Shown here: in pieces, positions 12,141-23,076 of the stretch
How the letters are laid out: each line of letters begins with the position of its first letter
How positions within the stretch are numbered: position 1 is the stretch's first letter
Origin: Dama dama
Taxonomy: Eukaryota > Chordata > Mammalia > Artiodactyla > Cervidae
DNA: 64,000 nucleotides
NCBI RefSeq assembly: GCF_033118175.1
Contig: NC_083701.1
Span: forward strand, 10,621,501 to 10,685,500
Direction of reading: 5' to 3'
The notes under the pieces: model-generated
Databases searched by the model: none
The model's input: only the letters and a program-made list of their open reading frames with translations
Told to the model about the DNA's origin: nothing
Made by a program: the position numbers and the translations under genes

Positions 12141-13745
12141 CCATGAACACGGTATGTTTCTCCATCTGTTTGTGTCCTCTTTGATTTCTTTCATCAGTGT
12201 TTTATAGTTTTCTATGTATAGGTCCTTTGTTTCTTTAGGTAGATATACTCCTAAGTATTTTATTCTTTTTGTTGCAATGGTGAATGGTATTGTTTCCTTA
12301 ATTTCTCTGTCTGTTTTTTCATTGTTAGTATATAGGAATGCAAGGGATTTCTGTGTGTTAATTTTATATCCTGCAACTTTACTATATTCATTGATTAGCT
12401 CTAGTAATTTTCTGGTAGAATCTTTAGGGTTTTCTATGTAGAGGATCATGTCATCTGCAAACAGTGAGAGTTTTACTTCTTCTTTTCCTATCTGGATTCC
12501 TTTTACTTCTTTTTCTGCTCTGATTGCTGTGGCCAGCACTTCCAACACTATGTTGAATAGTAGTGGTGAGAGTGGGCACCCTTGTCTTGTTCCTGATTTC
12601 AGGGGAAATGCCTTCAATTTTTCACCATTGAGGGTGATGCTTGCTGTGGGTTTGTCATATATAGCTTTTATTATGTTGAGGTATGTTCCTTCTATTCCTG
12701 CTTTTTGGAGAGTTTTAATCATAAATGAGTGTTGAATTTTGTCAAAGGCTTTCTCTGCATCTATTGAGATAATCATATGGTTTTTATCTTTCAATTTGTT
12801 AATGTGGTGTATTACATTGATTGATTTGCGGATATTAAAGAATCCTTGCATTCCTGGGATAAAGCCCACTTGGTCATGGTGTATGATTTTTTTAATATGT
12901 TGTTGGATTCTGTTTGCTAGAATTTTGTTAAGGATTTTTGCATCTATGTTCATCAGTGATATTGGCCTGTAGTTTTCTTTTTTTGTGGCATCTTTGTCTG
13001 GTTTTGGAATTAGGGTGATGGTGGCCTCATAGAATGAGTTTGGAAGCTTACCTTCATCTGCAATTTTCTGGAAGAGTTTGAGTAAGATAGGTGTTAGCTC
13101 TTCTCTAAATTTTTGGTAGAATTCAGCTGTGAAGCCATCTGGTCCTGGGCTTTTGTTTGCTGGAAGATTTTTGATGACAGTTTCGATTTCCTTGCTTGTG
13201 ATGGGTCTGTTAAGATCTTCTATTTCTTCCTGGTTCAGTTTTGGAAAGTTATACTTTTCTAAGAATTTGTCCATTTCATCCAAGTTGTCCATTTTATTGG
13301 CATAGAGCTGCTGGTAGTAGTCTCTTATGATCCTTTGTATTTCAGTGTTGTCTGTTGTGATCTCTCCATTTTCATTTCTAATTTTGTTAATTTGGTTTTT
13401 CTCTCTTTGTTTCTTAATGAGTCTTGCTAATGGTTTGTCAATTTTGTTTATTTTTTCAAAAAACCAGCTTTTAGCTTTGTTGATTTTTGCTATGGTCTCT
13501 TTAGTTTCTTTTGCATTTATTTCTGCCCTGATTTTTAAGATTTCTTTCCTTCTGCTAACTCTGGGGTTCTTCATTTCTTCCTTCTCTAATTGCTTTAGGT
13601 GTATAGTTAGGTTATTTAATTGGTTTTTTTCCTGTTTCTTGATGTAAGCCTGTAATGCTATGAACCTTCCCCTTAGCACTGCTTTTACAGTGTCCCATAG
13701 GTTTTGGGTTGTTGTGTTTTCATTTTCATTCATTTCTATACATAT
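12140..13745 (-). pseudogene. L1 ORF2 fragment, reverse-transcriptase part
   Basis: An open frame covers the region before and including reverse transcriptase. Visible motifs are NYRPISLMN, SIDAEKAFD, GTRQGCPLSP and the catalytic FADD at about 12461-12450. The frame runs without a stop from the truncation point. The apparent start codon upstream at 13823 is in flanking DNA, giving about 26 codons of unrelated lead-in. A one-base deletion near 12138-12142 (after SWM) shifts the frame, breaking ORF2 in two. Confidence 0.93.
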
Positions 13746-13760
13746 TGTTAATTTACTTTT
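13746..13760. repeat. L1 target-site duplication, right copy
   Basis: Perfect partner of 10351-10365. It marks the 5' truncation point of the element. Confidence 0.93.
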
Positions 13761-14585
13761 AACTTGCTTATCCAAACGTGGCTCAAGAAATTCTTCTTGG
13801 CCTTCCAACAATATGCTGAGCATTACTGACCTATAGTCACCAATTTATTGGTTGGTCTCTCCCTCTCTACTGTATACACTTTAAGAAGACAAACATATTT
13901 GCACATCACATTCCCACATAACCTGAAACAAATAGGTGCTCAGTGAGTTTTATGGGGTAATCCCCATGTCAGCTGGGGTCGACTTAATGCTAAAATACCT
14001 GAACCCACCCAGCTCCTGCTGTGAAGTTCAAATTCCTGCTATTAGTCATGTTAGGCTGGGTTATTCCATAATAACAAACATTCCTAAATCTCAATGGCTG
14101 AACGCAAATAAGAATTATCTCTTACTCATGTGATATGTTCAACCTGGGTCAGCAGGAGAATCTGCTCATTAAAGCTCCTGGAATTCAAGAGGACCGAGTT
14201 TTCTTCTAAACACTGATTTCCTTGGTCATCACTGTAAAGAGAAGTGAACTCTTGCTTGTCTGAAAGTATTTGGCTAGAGGATTCTTAAAGGCCCATTTTC
14301 TGATTTCTTCTAAAGTGCTTGGCTTCCAGTTTGACTAGAATTTCTATGAAAGCAGCTCCTTGAAATATATTTCAAGAGCTAAGTGGGATGTGGGAAAAAG
14401 CCTGCACATGTACTCACACACATGCACACAGGCAACATACGTGCATATGGGAGGACACAAAACAATCAGCAACTGCTTCTGAAATGTCACAAGAGCCTAA
14501 AGTCCTGGAGTCATCACCGTCACCCACCAGGTTTCAGTACAGACAGAAGTGATTTGCCTGGTGTTCAGCTGTCCTGACTATTACA
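13761..14585. other. Unassigned sequence
   Basis: No gene or clear repeat beyond short alternating CA motifs near 14410. Confidence 0.35.
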
Positions 14586-14589
14586 TTGC

Positions 14590-14745
14590 CTTAGAATTGG
14601 GAGTCAGGGCCATATATCCATGTAGGAGGTTCTACACTTCCACTTAAAATAAAATCAAACTCCACCAGCAAATGTGATATTGGGCAAATCACTTACCTCT
14701 TCTGAAACTCAATTTTGAAACTCGAGTAATCAAAATCATTAAGAT
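14590..14745 (+). repeat. Probable MIR fragment
   Basis: GGGCAAATCACTTACCTCTTCTGAAACTCA is the MIR core in forward orientation. Confidence 0.5.
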
Positions 14746-14754
14746 CATGATAAC

Positions 14755-14817
14755 AATATCAGCAATAGCTGACATCCATTGGGCATCTATTTGCATGTAC
14801 TGTCTACTCAATTCCCA

Positions 14818-14860
<43 letters not shown>

Positions 14861-15010
14861 CTGTTAGCTAGAGCTATTATCCTATTTTGTAGAAAAGGCA
14901 ACCAAAGTGCAGAGAAGAGAAATTAAGTAATGCACCTAGAGCTGCAATTAAGCCAAGTCAAACCCAAGTTGAACTCCACAGCTAGGGCTCTTAATCCCAA
15001 TGTTATACAT
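14755..15010 (-). repeat. MIR fragment interrupted by the AC microsatellite
   Basis: After the microsatellite come GCTATTATCCTATTTTGTAG, AAGTAATGCACCTAGAGCTG and a TCTTAATCCC end: a reversed MIR core. The dinucleotide run lies inside it. Confidence 0.55.
14823..14859. repeat. (AC)n microsatellite
   Basis: An uninterrupted 37-base AC run (18.5 units), long enough to be polymorphic. Confidence 0.97.
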
Positions 15011-15645
15011 CAGTGGAAGAGGACAAGGGTGCCAAGAATTACAACGCTTGAGTGCATTAAATAGGAATATGTTTATGGAAAGTTAGTAGTAAGATGTAAC
15101 GAGGAATTCGCCCAGATTGTTATAAACACCTGAAGACAGGAATTGTGTTGCATTCATCTGAGTGTTTCTTGGCATACAGTAGATATTTAATAAATGTTTG
15201 GTGTATTCAGTAAACATCAATTCAGGTGACTCACTTGCCATATCCCATTAGCTACATGGGATACTATGAGACTATGTCTACCTGATCAAAGACGGTACTG
15301 TTGAGGTAGAAACACTTGAGTAGGCTGTCAATCATTTCTCTTTTCTGGGAATGAGAAAGCTGAAAGGGAGATTCCAGGGACCGAGGGACAGTTGGAACTG
15401 AGTTACATCAATGACTGAAACAGAGAAAAAAGAGCAATAAAACATCTTGCTGAAGTCCTCAACGATGTCCCAGGTTTTATCCTTCCCAAGTTCCACTGTT
15501 CATCTCTTCCTTTTACACTGTGAACATCTCAGTTTCCCACCATGAAATCCCATCCTTTCTACTTTTATTGGCTTAAACTAGCTGCAGACTTTTCCTATAG
15601 TTTGCAGCAAAAAGAACCGCAACTAATGAAATTCATTAATATTTG
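15011..15645. other. Unassigned sequence with an L2-like end near 15160-15210
   Basis: TGTTTCTTGGCATACAGTAG followed by TTTAATAAATGTTTGGTG resembles the L2 3' end. The rest is unassigned. Confidence 0.35.
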
Positions 15646-15649
15646 TATG

Positions 15650-15835
15650 GAAAGGTGTTATGAACCAAATGTTGTGTTCCTCCAAGATTTATATACTGAG
15701 TCCCTAACCCCCCAATATACTGGTATTTGTAGATAGTACCTTTGAGAGCCAATTAAGCTATAAAGATAGAGTCTTCATGAATGGGATTAGTGCCCTTGTA
15801 AAAAGAGACAAGTGCTTTTAAATTATTTTTTCTTG
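15650..15835 (+). repeat. Probable MaLR (MLT1/MST-type) LTR fragment
   Basis: The phrase CATGAATGGGATTAGTGCCC TTGTAAAAAGAGAC is characteristic of mammalian MaLR LTRs. The preceding CTCCAAGATTTATATACTGA… fits the same family. Ancient and incomplete. Confidence 0.6.
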
Positions 15836-15837
15836 AT

Positions 15838-16090
15838 AAGACAGAGAGGAGGAGACAGAGAGAGAGGCAGATGAAGTAAGGGAAGGGAAGAAAAGAGAGA
15901 AAGAAGGAAAAGGAGAGAGGGAGGAAAGAAGGAGACGGGAGGACAAATAAAGAAATCGGTTTCAAAAACAATAAAGAAGAAGGAGTGGGGAGGGAAGAAA
16001 AAGAAAAAAGAGAGTGAGGAGAAAGGAGAGAGTAAAGAGAGAGAAAAGAAGGAGAAGGAGGGAGGACTGAGGGGGAGGGGGAGAGATGAG
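15838..16090 (+). repeat. Purine-rich (GA/GGA/AAG) tract
   Basis: About 250 bases almost wholly A and G on the + strand, made of irregular GA, GGA and GAAA units with one mixed interruption near 15957-15975. The minus strand therefore shows long Ser/Phe/Leu/Pro frames that are not genes. Confidence 0.93.
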
Positions 16091-16254
16091 TCTTTCTCCA
16101 AAAGGTGAAGTCTGGAAAGAAACTTCTGGTAACCTCATAATAACTCTGACCTGTCTCAGACTGAAAGCTCACCTGTACCCAGGACTCTACAACGTCCCCT
16201 TTGTAATTTTAAGATATCTTTTTTGATACCTGTTATGATATTATCATCCCTAAT

Positions 16255-16375
16255 ATGCATATAAAGACAGTAAAGAGGAGAGAAGTCAAGTTACATGACC
16301 AAGGGCACAGGGCTGCCTGGGGGAAGTCAGGATTTGAACCAGATTTGACTTCCAGACTGTGTGTGTTTCCCTCAG
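16255..16375 (-). repeat. Probable MIR fragment
   Basis: AAGTTACATGACCAAGGGCAC and CAGGATTTGAACCAGATTTG are the reversed MIR core. Confidence 0.55.
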
Positions 16376-16383
16376 ATGAACCG

Positions 16384-16597
16384 TTGTTGCCATTTAGCTG
16401 CTCAGTCGTGTCTGACTCTTCTGCAACCCCATGGACTGTACCCCTCTCAGGCTCCTCTGTGCATGGGATTTCCCAGGTAAGAATACTAGAGTGGGCTGTC
16501 ACTTCCTCCTCTAGGGGATCTTCCCAACCCAGGGATTGAACCCACGTCTCCTGCATTGCCAGGCAGATTCTTTACTGCTGAGCCACCTGGTAAGCCC
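16384..16597 (-). mobile_element. Bov-tA/BovA SINE
   Basis: Nearly full-length reversed copy, TTAGCTGCTCAGTCGTGTC through GCCACCTGGTAAGCCC. Confidence 0.92.
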
Positions 16598-16930
16598 CTC
16601 AGATGAATTACCGGTCCTGTAATGAGTAGAGGGTGGTCCCAGTCCTTTAACCTCTTTGCAACCGACCTCACCTATGAAATGAAAAGATGTGAGTCTCTTC
16701 TATCCCTTCCCGTAAGTCAATGGCTTTATTATCACCACGACATACTATATTTCTTGGAATGTAAGACTCCATTAACTCTCAGACACTTCATTATTTCATG
16801 CAGCACTAAAAAAGAAAAACAAATCCTGCTAATGAAACTATAAAGCAATGCTTTTTACCACTTAGAATTTTAAGTGCATACTTACTGAAAGAGCATTTAA
16901 ATAGATAAATATAGATTTTAACAGATACCA
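16598..16930. other. Unassigned sequence
   Basis: No gene or clear repeat seen. Confidence 0.35.
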
Positions 16931-16934
16931 CACT

Positions 16935-17155
16935 TATATATATATTATATATATGAAATATATATAATATATATATTATATATGATATAATATAATATAT
17001 ATGAATATATAATATAATATATAATATATTATATATATGAAATATATATATTATATATAATATATATGAAATATATAATATATATAATATATAATATAAT
17101 ATATATATTATATTATATATGAAAATATATAATATATATATATGAAAATATAACT
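16935..17155. repeat. AT-rich low-complexity repeat of TATA/ATAT units
   Basis: About 220 bases almost entirely A and T, built from TATATA blocks punctuated by ATGAAATATATA units. Largely self-complementary, so it can form hairpins. The open frame across it (Tyr/Ile-rich) is an artefact. Confidence 0.95.
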
Positions 17156-17159
17156 GATA

Positions 17160-17980
17160 TAAATTGGGAAATATATTCCTAAAACCTTCAAAGTGGTACC
17201 ATTCTGATTGGTTTTTCATCTCAGAGTACCAGTGTTCTATGCCATCAAGAACATTGGTATTGCATCATTTCATTTCTTAAAAGGATTTTCTATTGTCTCC
17301 TGGGTTTTCTTCCAAGCTGCTTATCTTCATTTCCCCAGCTTTAATTCAGGCACTCTCTGGATTTTATCAGATGATGTCAACAGAAGATTTTGTAGACTAC
17401 TTCATGGAGATATAGCTCCAAAGGGTAGATTTGTGGTCCTTTGTCAATTTGAGTGACAGTGAAGCCCCCTGTGTTGGAAGCCCCACTGAGGGCCATCTCT
17501 CCACTCCAAGTCATCCCAACATGAGGGAACTTTCAGATAAATTTGGGTTGGGTACAGTGGGGTCTTAGGCTCTGGGCACATGGAGAACTCATAACCAAAT
17601 CCTTGCCTTCCAACCATCAGCCTCACCCCGGAGCTGAAGCCAAAAGAGTGAAGCTCTATGTGTGATGACCTCCTTCTGGGTTCCACAGCCACCATGTCTA
17701 GACACTATTTATTGGTGAACTCCCTGGGGTTTGTAAGGAGTACACTCAAGTCTAATTAATTAATCTAATAGTGTGCACAGTCGTTAAAGAGTAAGCACAG
17801 CTTTAATGAAGACAAAAGGGCACCAGATGTACCTTTTGATCGTAACCAGGGCCACGTTGTCTTACCCGTCCCTGTTCTCTCCTCTCCTCTCCTGCTGGTC
17901 CCTACTCATTTTCTCTCCTACCTCCCTAGGTCTTTTCTCCTATGATGTAGTAGTTAGCACAAGAACTTGAAAGCTTCCTC
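17160..17980. other. Unassigned sequence
   Basis: No gene recognised on either strand. Moderate GC around 17460-17700. Confidence 0.35.
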
Positions 17981-17984
17981 TGAT

Positions 17985-18150
17985 ACCTAGTCCCATTCCA
18001 GAACCATCTGGAGGAATCCCTGTGTAGGCTTGATGAGGCCTCAGCTTGCTCATCTGTACTATGGGAGGAACAGTGTCTACCTCACTGGGTCCTGTGTGTG
18101 TGGATCTGATACAGTGAAGTATGTGAAAGTGCTGGGTTTACAGTGAACAA
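17985..18150 (+). repeat. Probable MIR fragment
   Basis: GCCTCAGCTTGCTCATCTGTACTATGGG is the MIR core with CCTCACTGGGT following. Confidence 0.55.
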
Positions 18151-18159
18151 GTTCAGGTT

Positions 18160-18350
18160 ACTCTCCTTCCTTCTCTTCTTCTGTCCTCTTCCCTTTCACA
18201 TCTTGCTCTTTTCAAAACCTTTTCCACCTTCCCTCCCACGCTCCTCCTTCCTTCCCTGCCTTCCTCCTTCCTTCCTTCCTTCCAGTCTTCCCTTGCTCCC
18301 TCCTTTCCTCTCCTTTCCCAGACTTCCTCTTTTTGCTCATCCTCTCCTTC
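18160..18350 (+). repeat. Pyrimidine-rich (CCTT)n-like tract
   Basis: CCTT/TTCC-rich sequence with a short (CCTT)n core at about 18264-18284. Long frames on both strands here reflect composition. Confidence 0.85.
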
Positions 18351-18928
18351 TGCCACCTGTGAAGTCATCACAGGCACAGGAGGTCTGAGACTTCTCTGGG
18401 TGTCTGGCAAGGCCAGTGAATTTGTAAAAGACTGAAACACAGGAATAACACTCAAAGTGGCAAAGCTGATAAAGGTGTTTGTTGTGTTATTACGATACGT
18501 CTGTCTTTCTCTCACTGTCTTGGTTAATGAGGGATACACAAAGAAACGAGAGATTCAGGAGATCAGAACCAGGGAAAGGGGCAGATTCTCCTAGCTGATG
18601 CCTCCTGTTTTGTACCTTGTGTTTATTCAAGGTCACTGCAGAGAAACAGATATGACTAACTGTAGACTTGGAAAGTTTCAAATATTCGAGCACAAGTGAT
18701 TAGTTCTCAGTGACATGTATGATCTTGACTGAACTGCAGCAAATCTAAATGGGTTTTGTTTGTTTGTTTGGGTTAGGGATTTATTTTTGAAAACTTACCA
18801 TAGCTGCTTGGGAAGCAATCTATTACCTGCCTGAATCATAATCCTAAGTGGTTTTCTTTTATCATGATGGTGGAGTCTGGAGGGGAGAAAGACTTTTTTC
18901 ATCTCTGATAAAAAGAAGGTACCCAGGA
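18351..18928. other. Unassigned sequence
   Basis: A short (TTTG)n run lies at about 18756-18770. Nothing else is recognised. Confidence 0.35.
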
Positions 18929-19075
18929 GGCCCTTCCCTGGTGGTCCAGTGGCTAAGACTCCACCCTCCCAGTGCAGGGGTTTGACCCATGGTTAGGAAA
19001 CTCGATCCCACATGTCGCAAATAAGATCTGCTGCAGTCAAATAAATAAACTTTTTTCTTAAAAAACAAAAAAAGA
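18929..19075 (+). mobile_element. CHR-2-type SINE
   Basis: GGCCCTTCCCTGGTGGTCCAG head, CTCGATCCCACATGTCGCAA body and A-rich tail containing AAATAAATAAAC. Confidence 0.88.
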
Positions 19076-19535
19076 AGGTACTGAGGAGAAACTCTGAGCA
19101 TCACTCCTCCTCCTGCTTCTACCTTTCTATGTGGTATAAGAAAATGAATGCTTAGAGATGCTACAATCATCTTGTGACCATAAGGAAAAGGCCAAAGGAA
19201 TTCTAGAGAGTCAGCACGAAGTCTCTAATATAAACTTCCTGAACCAAAGCAGCAAATTTCTACATTCCCAATTCTTGCCATGAAAGAAAAACTAATTCCT
19301 ATTTGCTTAAGTTGTCTTTATTTTGGTTTTGCGATTATTTGCAGCCAAAAGAATTTCTCATTTGTAGAGGCATCTAACCTAGACCTAGAAAGCCAGGGAA
19401 ACTTCTTGAAAAAAGGGACATCCATGCTAAGAGCAGAAGGATGTGGAGAAAGAGGGCTCTAAGCAAAGGGAATAGTAAGTCCATGATTCAGAGAGAAGAG
19501 AGAGCTAGGTTCACTGGGGAAGCTGACCCGTTTGA
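19076..19535. other. Unassigned sequence
   Basis: No gene or clear repeat seen. Confidence 0.35.
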
Positions 19536-19539
19536 GGGG

Positions 19540-19765
19540 TAGGGTGAAGTCTTCTGTACTGAGCATTTGCAGTGTATGATGCACTGTACCAGGCATTTTA
19601 TACAAGATACCTTCAGTCCTCACAAAACCTGGTGAAGCTGTCATTTCCCTCCCCCCGTGTTATAAAAGTTCAAAAACACCAAGTAATTGAGCAAGATCAC
19701 AGACCTGGCATCTTGTAAAGTCACAACTCAAGAATGAGTCTTCCTAACTGCCACAGCACCTCATT
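19540..19765 (-). repeat. Probable MIR fragment
   Basis: GTACCAGGCATTTTATACAAG, a CCTCACAAAACCTGGTGAAG core and TTGAGCAAGATCACAGACC follow reversed MIR order. Confidence 0.55.
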
Positions 19766-19775
19766 TCAGTACACT

Positions 19776-19936
19776 TGAAAGTGAAAGTCACTCAGTTGTG
19801 TCCGACTCTTTGCAACCCCATGGACTATGCAGTCCATGGAATCCTCCAGGCCAGAATACTGGAGAGGGTAGCCTTTCCGTTCTCCAGGGGATCTTCCTGA
19901 CATAGGAATTGAACCAGGGTCTCCTGCACTGCAAGA
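19776..19936 (-). mobile_element. Bov-tA/BovA SINE, truncated
   Basis: Begins with a GAAAGTGAAAGTCACTCAG tail and stops after CTCCTGCACTGCAAGAG. The tRNA-like head is lost. Confidence 0.88.
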
Positions 19937-21390
19937 GCTATGAAACATAGTATTTAATAATTCCAATAAGGATCTGAGGGCTAGACCAATCTCTTCCAAA
20001 TTTTTTTTACTTTAATTCACATTACAAAATCTATGTTAAATGGTACCCAGTACATATAGAGTATGTGAATATGTGTGTATGTAGCTTATGATAGTCAAAT
20101 CTACTTGATTTCTAACTGTATCATGTGAGTTTAAATATCATGCTGGATAGTGAGAAATGCTGTACTGTACTAAATTTTGTTTTGTGGACTTCAGATAATG
20201 CCATGCCAAGAGTTTGATGAGGTATTTTTCTGAGATTTTATCAATCTTTCTTCTGTTTTTAACATCAGAGAGGAAGAATTTGGATAAAAAAGAAAGCCTT
20301 TATAAAGAGTAGCAAGATATGATTATCCTTATGATTGTGTTCTACTGTTTTACTAATTTGTTCTTTAAGTGCTAATTGTGACCCAGCAAGTGGATTTCAC
20401 ACCCCACGATTTGGTTGGAACCCACACTGCCAAAAAAAAAACCTGATCAGGAGAAATGCGTCTCACCCATTTTGTATATGTGAATTATTTTGAGATATTA
20501 ACTTATGAGATTTGCTTTTGTGTAGTCCCTTTTCCCCTTTCCTTCATGCAAGCCTTCCACAAATTGCTTCCAAAAAGAATGAATAGAATGCAAAAGTAGT
20601 CTTTCCATCTTTTGTTTTTATTAAAAAAAAAAAAATTCCCAAAGAGAACAGGAAAAATCAGATGGGCTTGTAAGAAACATAAAGCGAGGATTCTGACCAG
20701 ACTAAAGGAGATATTCCCACACTGGGGCAGAAGAGAAAGGAAGACACAGAGAGACAGACAGAGACAGAGAGAGAGGGAGCTATTGCATACTACATGACGA
20801 CTTCCCAGGGCTGCCCTAGAGAGGCTCCAGCACCCTGAAGAGGAGGGATGATGTCCCGTGTCAGGGATATGGGCCCTTAAGCAGACCTCGAAGGCTCTCT
20901 TGTTTGTGTTCAGAAGAAGCAATGCAGATGCTGCTGGCCCCATAGGAACCGTGTCATTAGGACCAAAGACTGACTGCCTCAGTCGTGGCTTTTACAAATA
21001 AGAGCACCAAAGACCAGAGGGCATGCATACCCTCCTCCTCACCCCTCCCACACACACCTGGGCACTACACAAGAGCCTGGAACTGTGGCATCCTCTTGGG
21101 ATTAGGATGGTACAGATGAAAGCTGTACCTTGCATCAAGAAGGATGCAAGTTAAATGTCTCACAAACTGGATGAAAACAGAAATACATTGACTTTTAAAA
21201 GATGAAGAGAAATGTTTCTTTCACACTTAATCAGTGGACCGAGACCCATATACACAACTACATCAATAAATTTAACTACATTAAATGTGTATTACCATCT
21301 ATGAGCCTTTACCCTAAATATTCTACATAGATCCCATATATCTCCAAGAGGGAAACAGTAACAAGGTGAAACATTTCAAGAAATAAGAAG
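19937..21390. other. Unassigned sequence
   Basis: A 13-base A-run near 20622-20634 and a GACAGA/GAGA run at about 20740-20778. The 146-codon minus frame at 20503-20943 crosses these runs, has no recognisable domain, and is not called. Confidence 0.4.
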
Positions 21391-21392
21391 AG

Positions 21393-21508
21393 TGGGGACT
21401 TCCCCACTCGTAAGGCTCTGCTCTTCCAATGCAGGGGGCGCTGGGTTGAATCCCTGGCCTGGGAATAAGATCCCACATGGTTCACAGTGCAGCCAAAAGA
21501 AAAAGAAA
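21393..21508 (+). mobile_element. CHR-2-type SINE
   Basis: GTGGGGACTTCCCCACTCG head, AATGCAGGGGGCGCTGGGTT and AAGATCCCACATGGTTCAC. A-rich tail. Confidence 0.85.
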
Positions 21509-21666
21509 ATGTCTGTTGTATTAAATTAAGAATCAGGTAGATTTTTAAAAGATAAAGTAGAAGAAAATGATCTACTTTGTTTCCCGTTGGGTCTGATCAC
21601 TTTGCCCTAAGACTTTGGTGCACCAGATTAAAAAGCAGATATTAAACCATTGCCAAAAGAAGGTTG

Positions 21667-21882
21667 GGGCTTTCCTGGTGACGCAGACAATAAAGAATCT
21701 GCCTACAATGCAGGAGACCCAGTTTCGATCCCTAGGTCTGGAAGATCCCCTAGAGAAGGAAATGGCAACCCACTCCCGTATTCTTGCCTGGAGAACTCCA
21801 TGGACACAGGAGTCTAGTGGGCTACAGTCCATGAGGTCACAAAGAGTCGGACAGTACTGAGCGATTAACACTTTCACTTTCA
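21667..21882 (+). mobile_element. Bov-tA/BovA SINE
   Basis: GGCTTTCCTGGTGACGCAG head, full body, and the tail CACTTTCACTTTCA. Confidence 0.92.
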
Positions 21883-22600
21883 AAAGAAGGTTTGGTGATG
21901 TGGGTGAACTACCTGCAAACTCTTTTACTTTTTCTTTTATAACTACTTCTTTTAGGGAGCATCTTAACATCTTGTCCAATGGGCTGCATGAGTATGTGTG
22001 TGTGTTCTTATTATCATTTCAGTACATGAAGGCTTCATAAGTGCTGCCACAGCAAGCTCACACCCTAGTGAAGCCAGAGACAAAGGAATCATCTTTTAAG
22101 AAGAAAATGGTGATTATGTCTGTCTCCCTTGGACAGATCTTTCTCTGACTTGCCTAACTGATGAATTCCGTGTATAAATATGCTGTCTCACAATCACTTT
22201 CCCACTGATGAGATTTCTTCTCTCAGGCGCCGGAATCTAATTGAACCTAGTTCCCATGAAGATCCAAAATGTACACAAAATTTTCCCTCTCTTAGATTTT
22301 ACAATGCAAAGAAAATACGTGCAAGGGGTAAAATGGACATTTTAATCTTTCTATTGTATATTTGTGCTGCATTCCAGATGAAATGTGAGTGCAAAGTTGG
22401 TCATTCATAGGCCCTTTCCATGGATGAGCCTTATTTAATGTAGACATTGACTTTTCCTGGCGTTCCATCAAAGTAATCCATGCTCTGATATTTCCTAAGA
22501 GCAGTGCTTCTAGGCAAGACAGTCATATCCTTTTCATCACCCCCGCCTCCCAGCTTTGTTGTGGTATAACTGAAAATAAAAACTGCACATATTTCATTTA
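21883..22600. other. Unassigned sequence
   Basis: No gene or clear repeat. A short (GT)n run near 21999-22006. Confidence 0.35.
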
Positions 22601-22601
22601 T

Positions 22602-22921
22602 TTTCTTAGTATTTACTTAGTTTTGGCTGTGCTGGCTCTTTGCTGCTGTGAGGGCCTTTCTCTAGTTGTGGCGAGTGGGGCCTACCCTCTAGTTGCGGTC
22701 CACGGGCTTCCCATTGCAGCGGTTTCTCTTGTTGAGCACAGGCTCTAGGGAGCGGGGGCCTCAGTAGTTGCAGCTCTCAGGCTCCAGAGCACGGGCGCAG
22801 TAGCTGTGGCTCACGAGCTCAGCTGCTGCCTGACATCTGAGGTCTTTCCTAATCAGGGATCAAACTAGCATCTCCTGCATTGGTAGGTGGATTCTTTACC
22901 ACCAAACCACCAAGAAGCCCC
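22602..22921 (-). mobile_element. CHR-1-type SINE (long form)
   Basis: Reversed copy with TTTTGGCTGTGCTGGCTCTT at its 3' side and ACCACCAAACCACCAAGAAG at the head. The long GC-rich middle (CTCTAGTTGCGGTCCACGGG, AGTAGCTGTGGCTCACGAGC) is the CHR-1 body. Confidence 0.88.
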
Positions 22922-23039
22922 AAAACTGTATATATTTAAGGTTGCGACTTGATATTTTGATATACAAATGAGTTCATCACAATCAGGTGATTAACATATG
23001 TATTACCCCAAACAGTTACCACTTTCTTTTTTTTCCCTT

Positions 23040-23041
<2 letters not shown>

Positions 23042-23073
<32 letters not shown>
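23042..23073. repeat. (TG)n microsatellite
   Basis: An uninterrupted 32-base TG run, 16 units. Confidence 0.97.

Positions 23074-23076
<3 letters not shown>

Larger units (their letters stand above)
10366..13745 (-). mobile_element. 5'-truncated bovine-type L1 retrotransposon with perfect target-site duplication
   Basis: A 3.4-kb L1 on the minus strand. It holds the 3' three-quarters of ORF2, the whole 3' UTR and a composite poly(A) tail (T-rich on + at 10366-10438). The 15-bp TGTTAATTTACTTTT stands on both sides (10351-10365 and 13746-13760), so both ends of the insertion are visible. ORF1, the endonuclease domain and the 5' UTR are missing, as in ordinary aborted target-primed reverse transcription. 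It is dead for autonomous movement. Confidence 0.96.

Noticed and set aside
12039..13823. 594-codon frame as a possible host gene
   Set aside because: It is L1 ORF2 with about 26 codons of flanking read-through. Catalytic FADD and other L1 motifs are plain.
15753..16172. 139-codon Ser/Phe/Leu/Pro frame on the minus strand
   Set aside because: It is the translation of the purine-rich tract, with no real protein signature.
16806..17219. 137-codon Tyr/Ile-rich frame
   Set aside because: It is the translation of the AT repeat.
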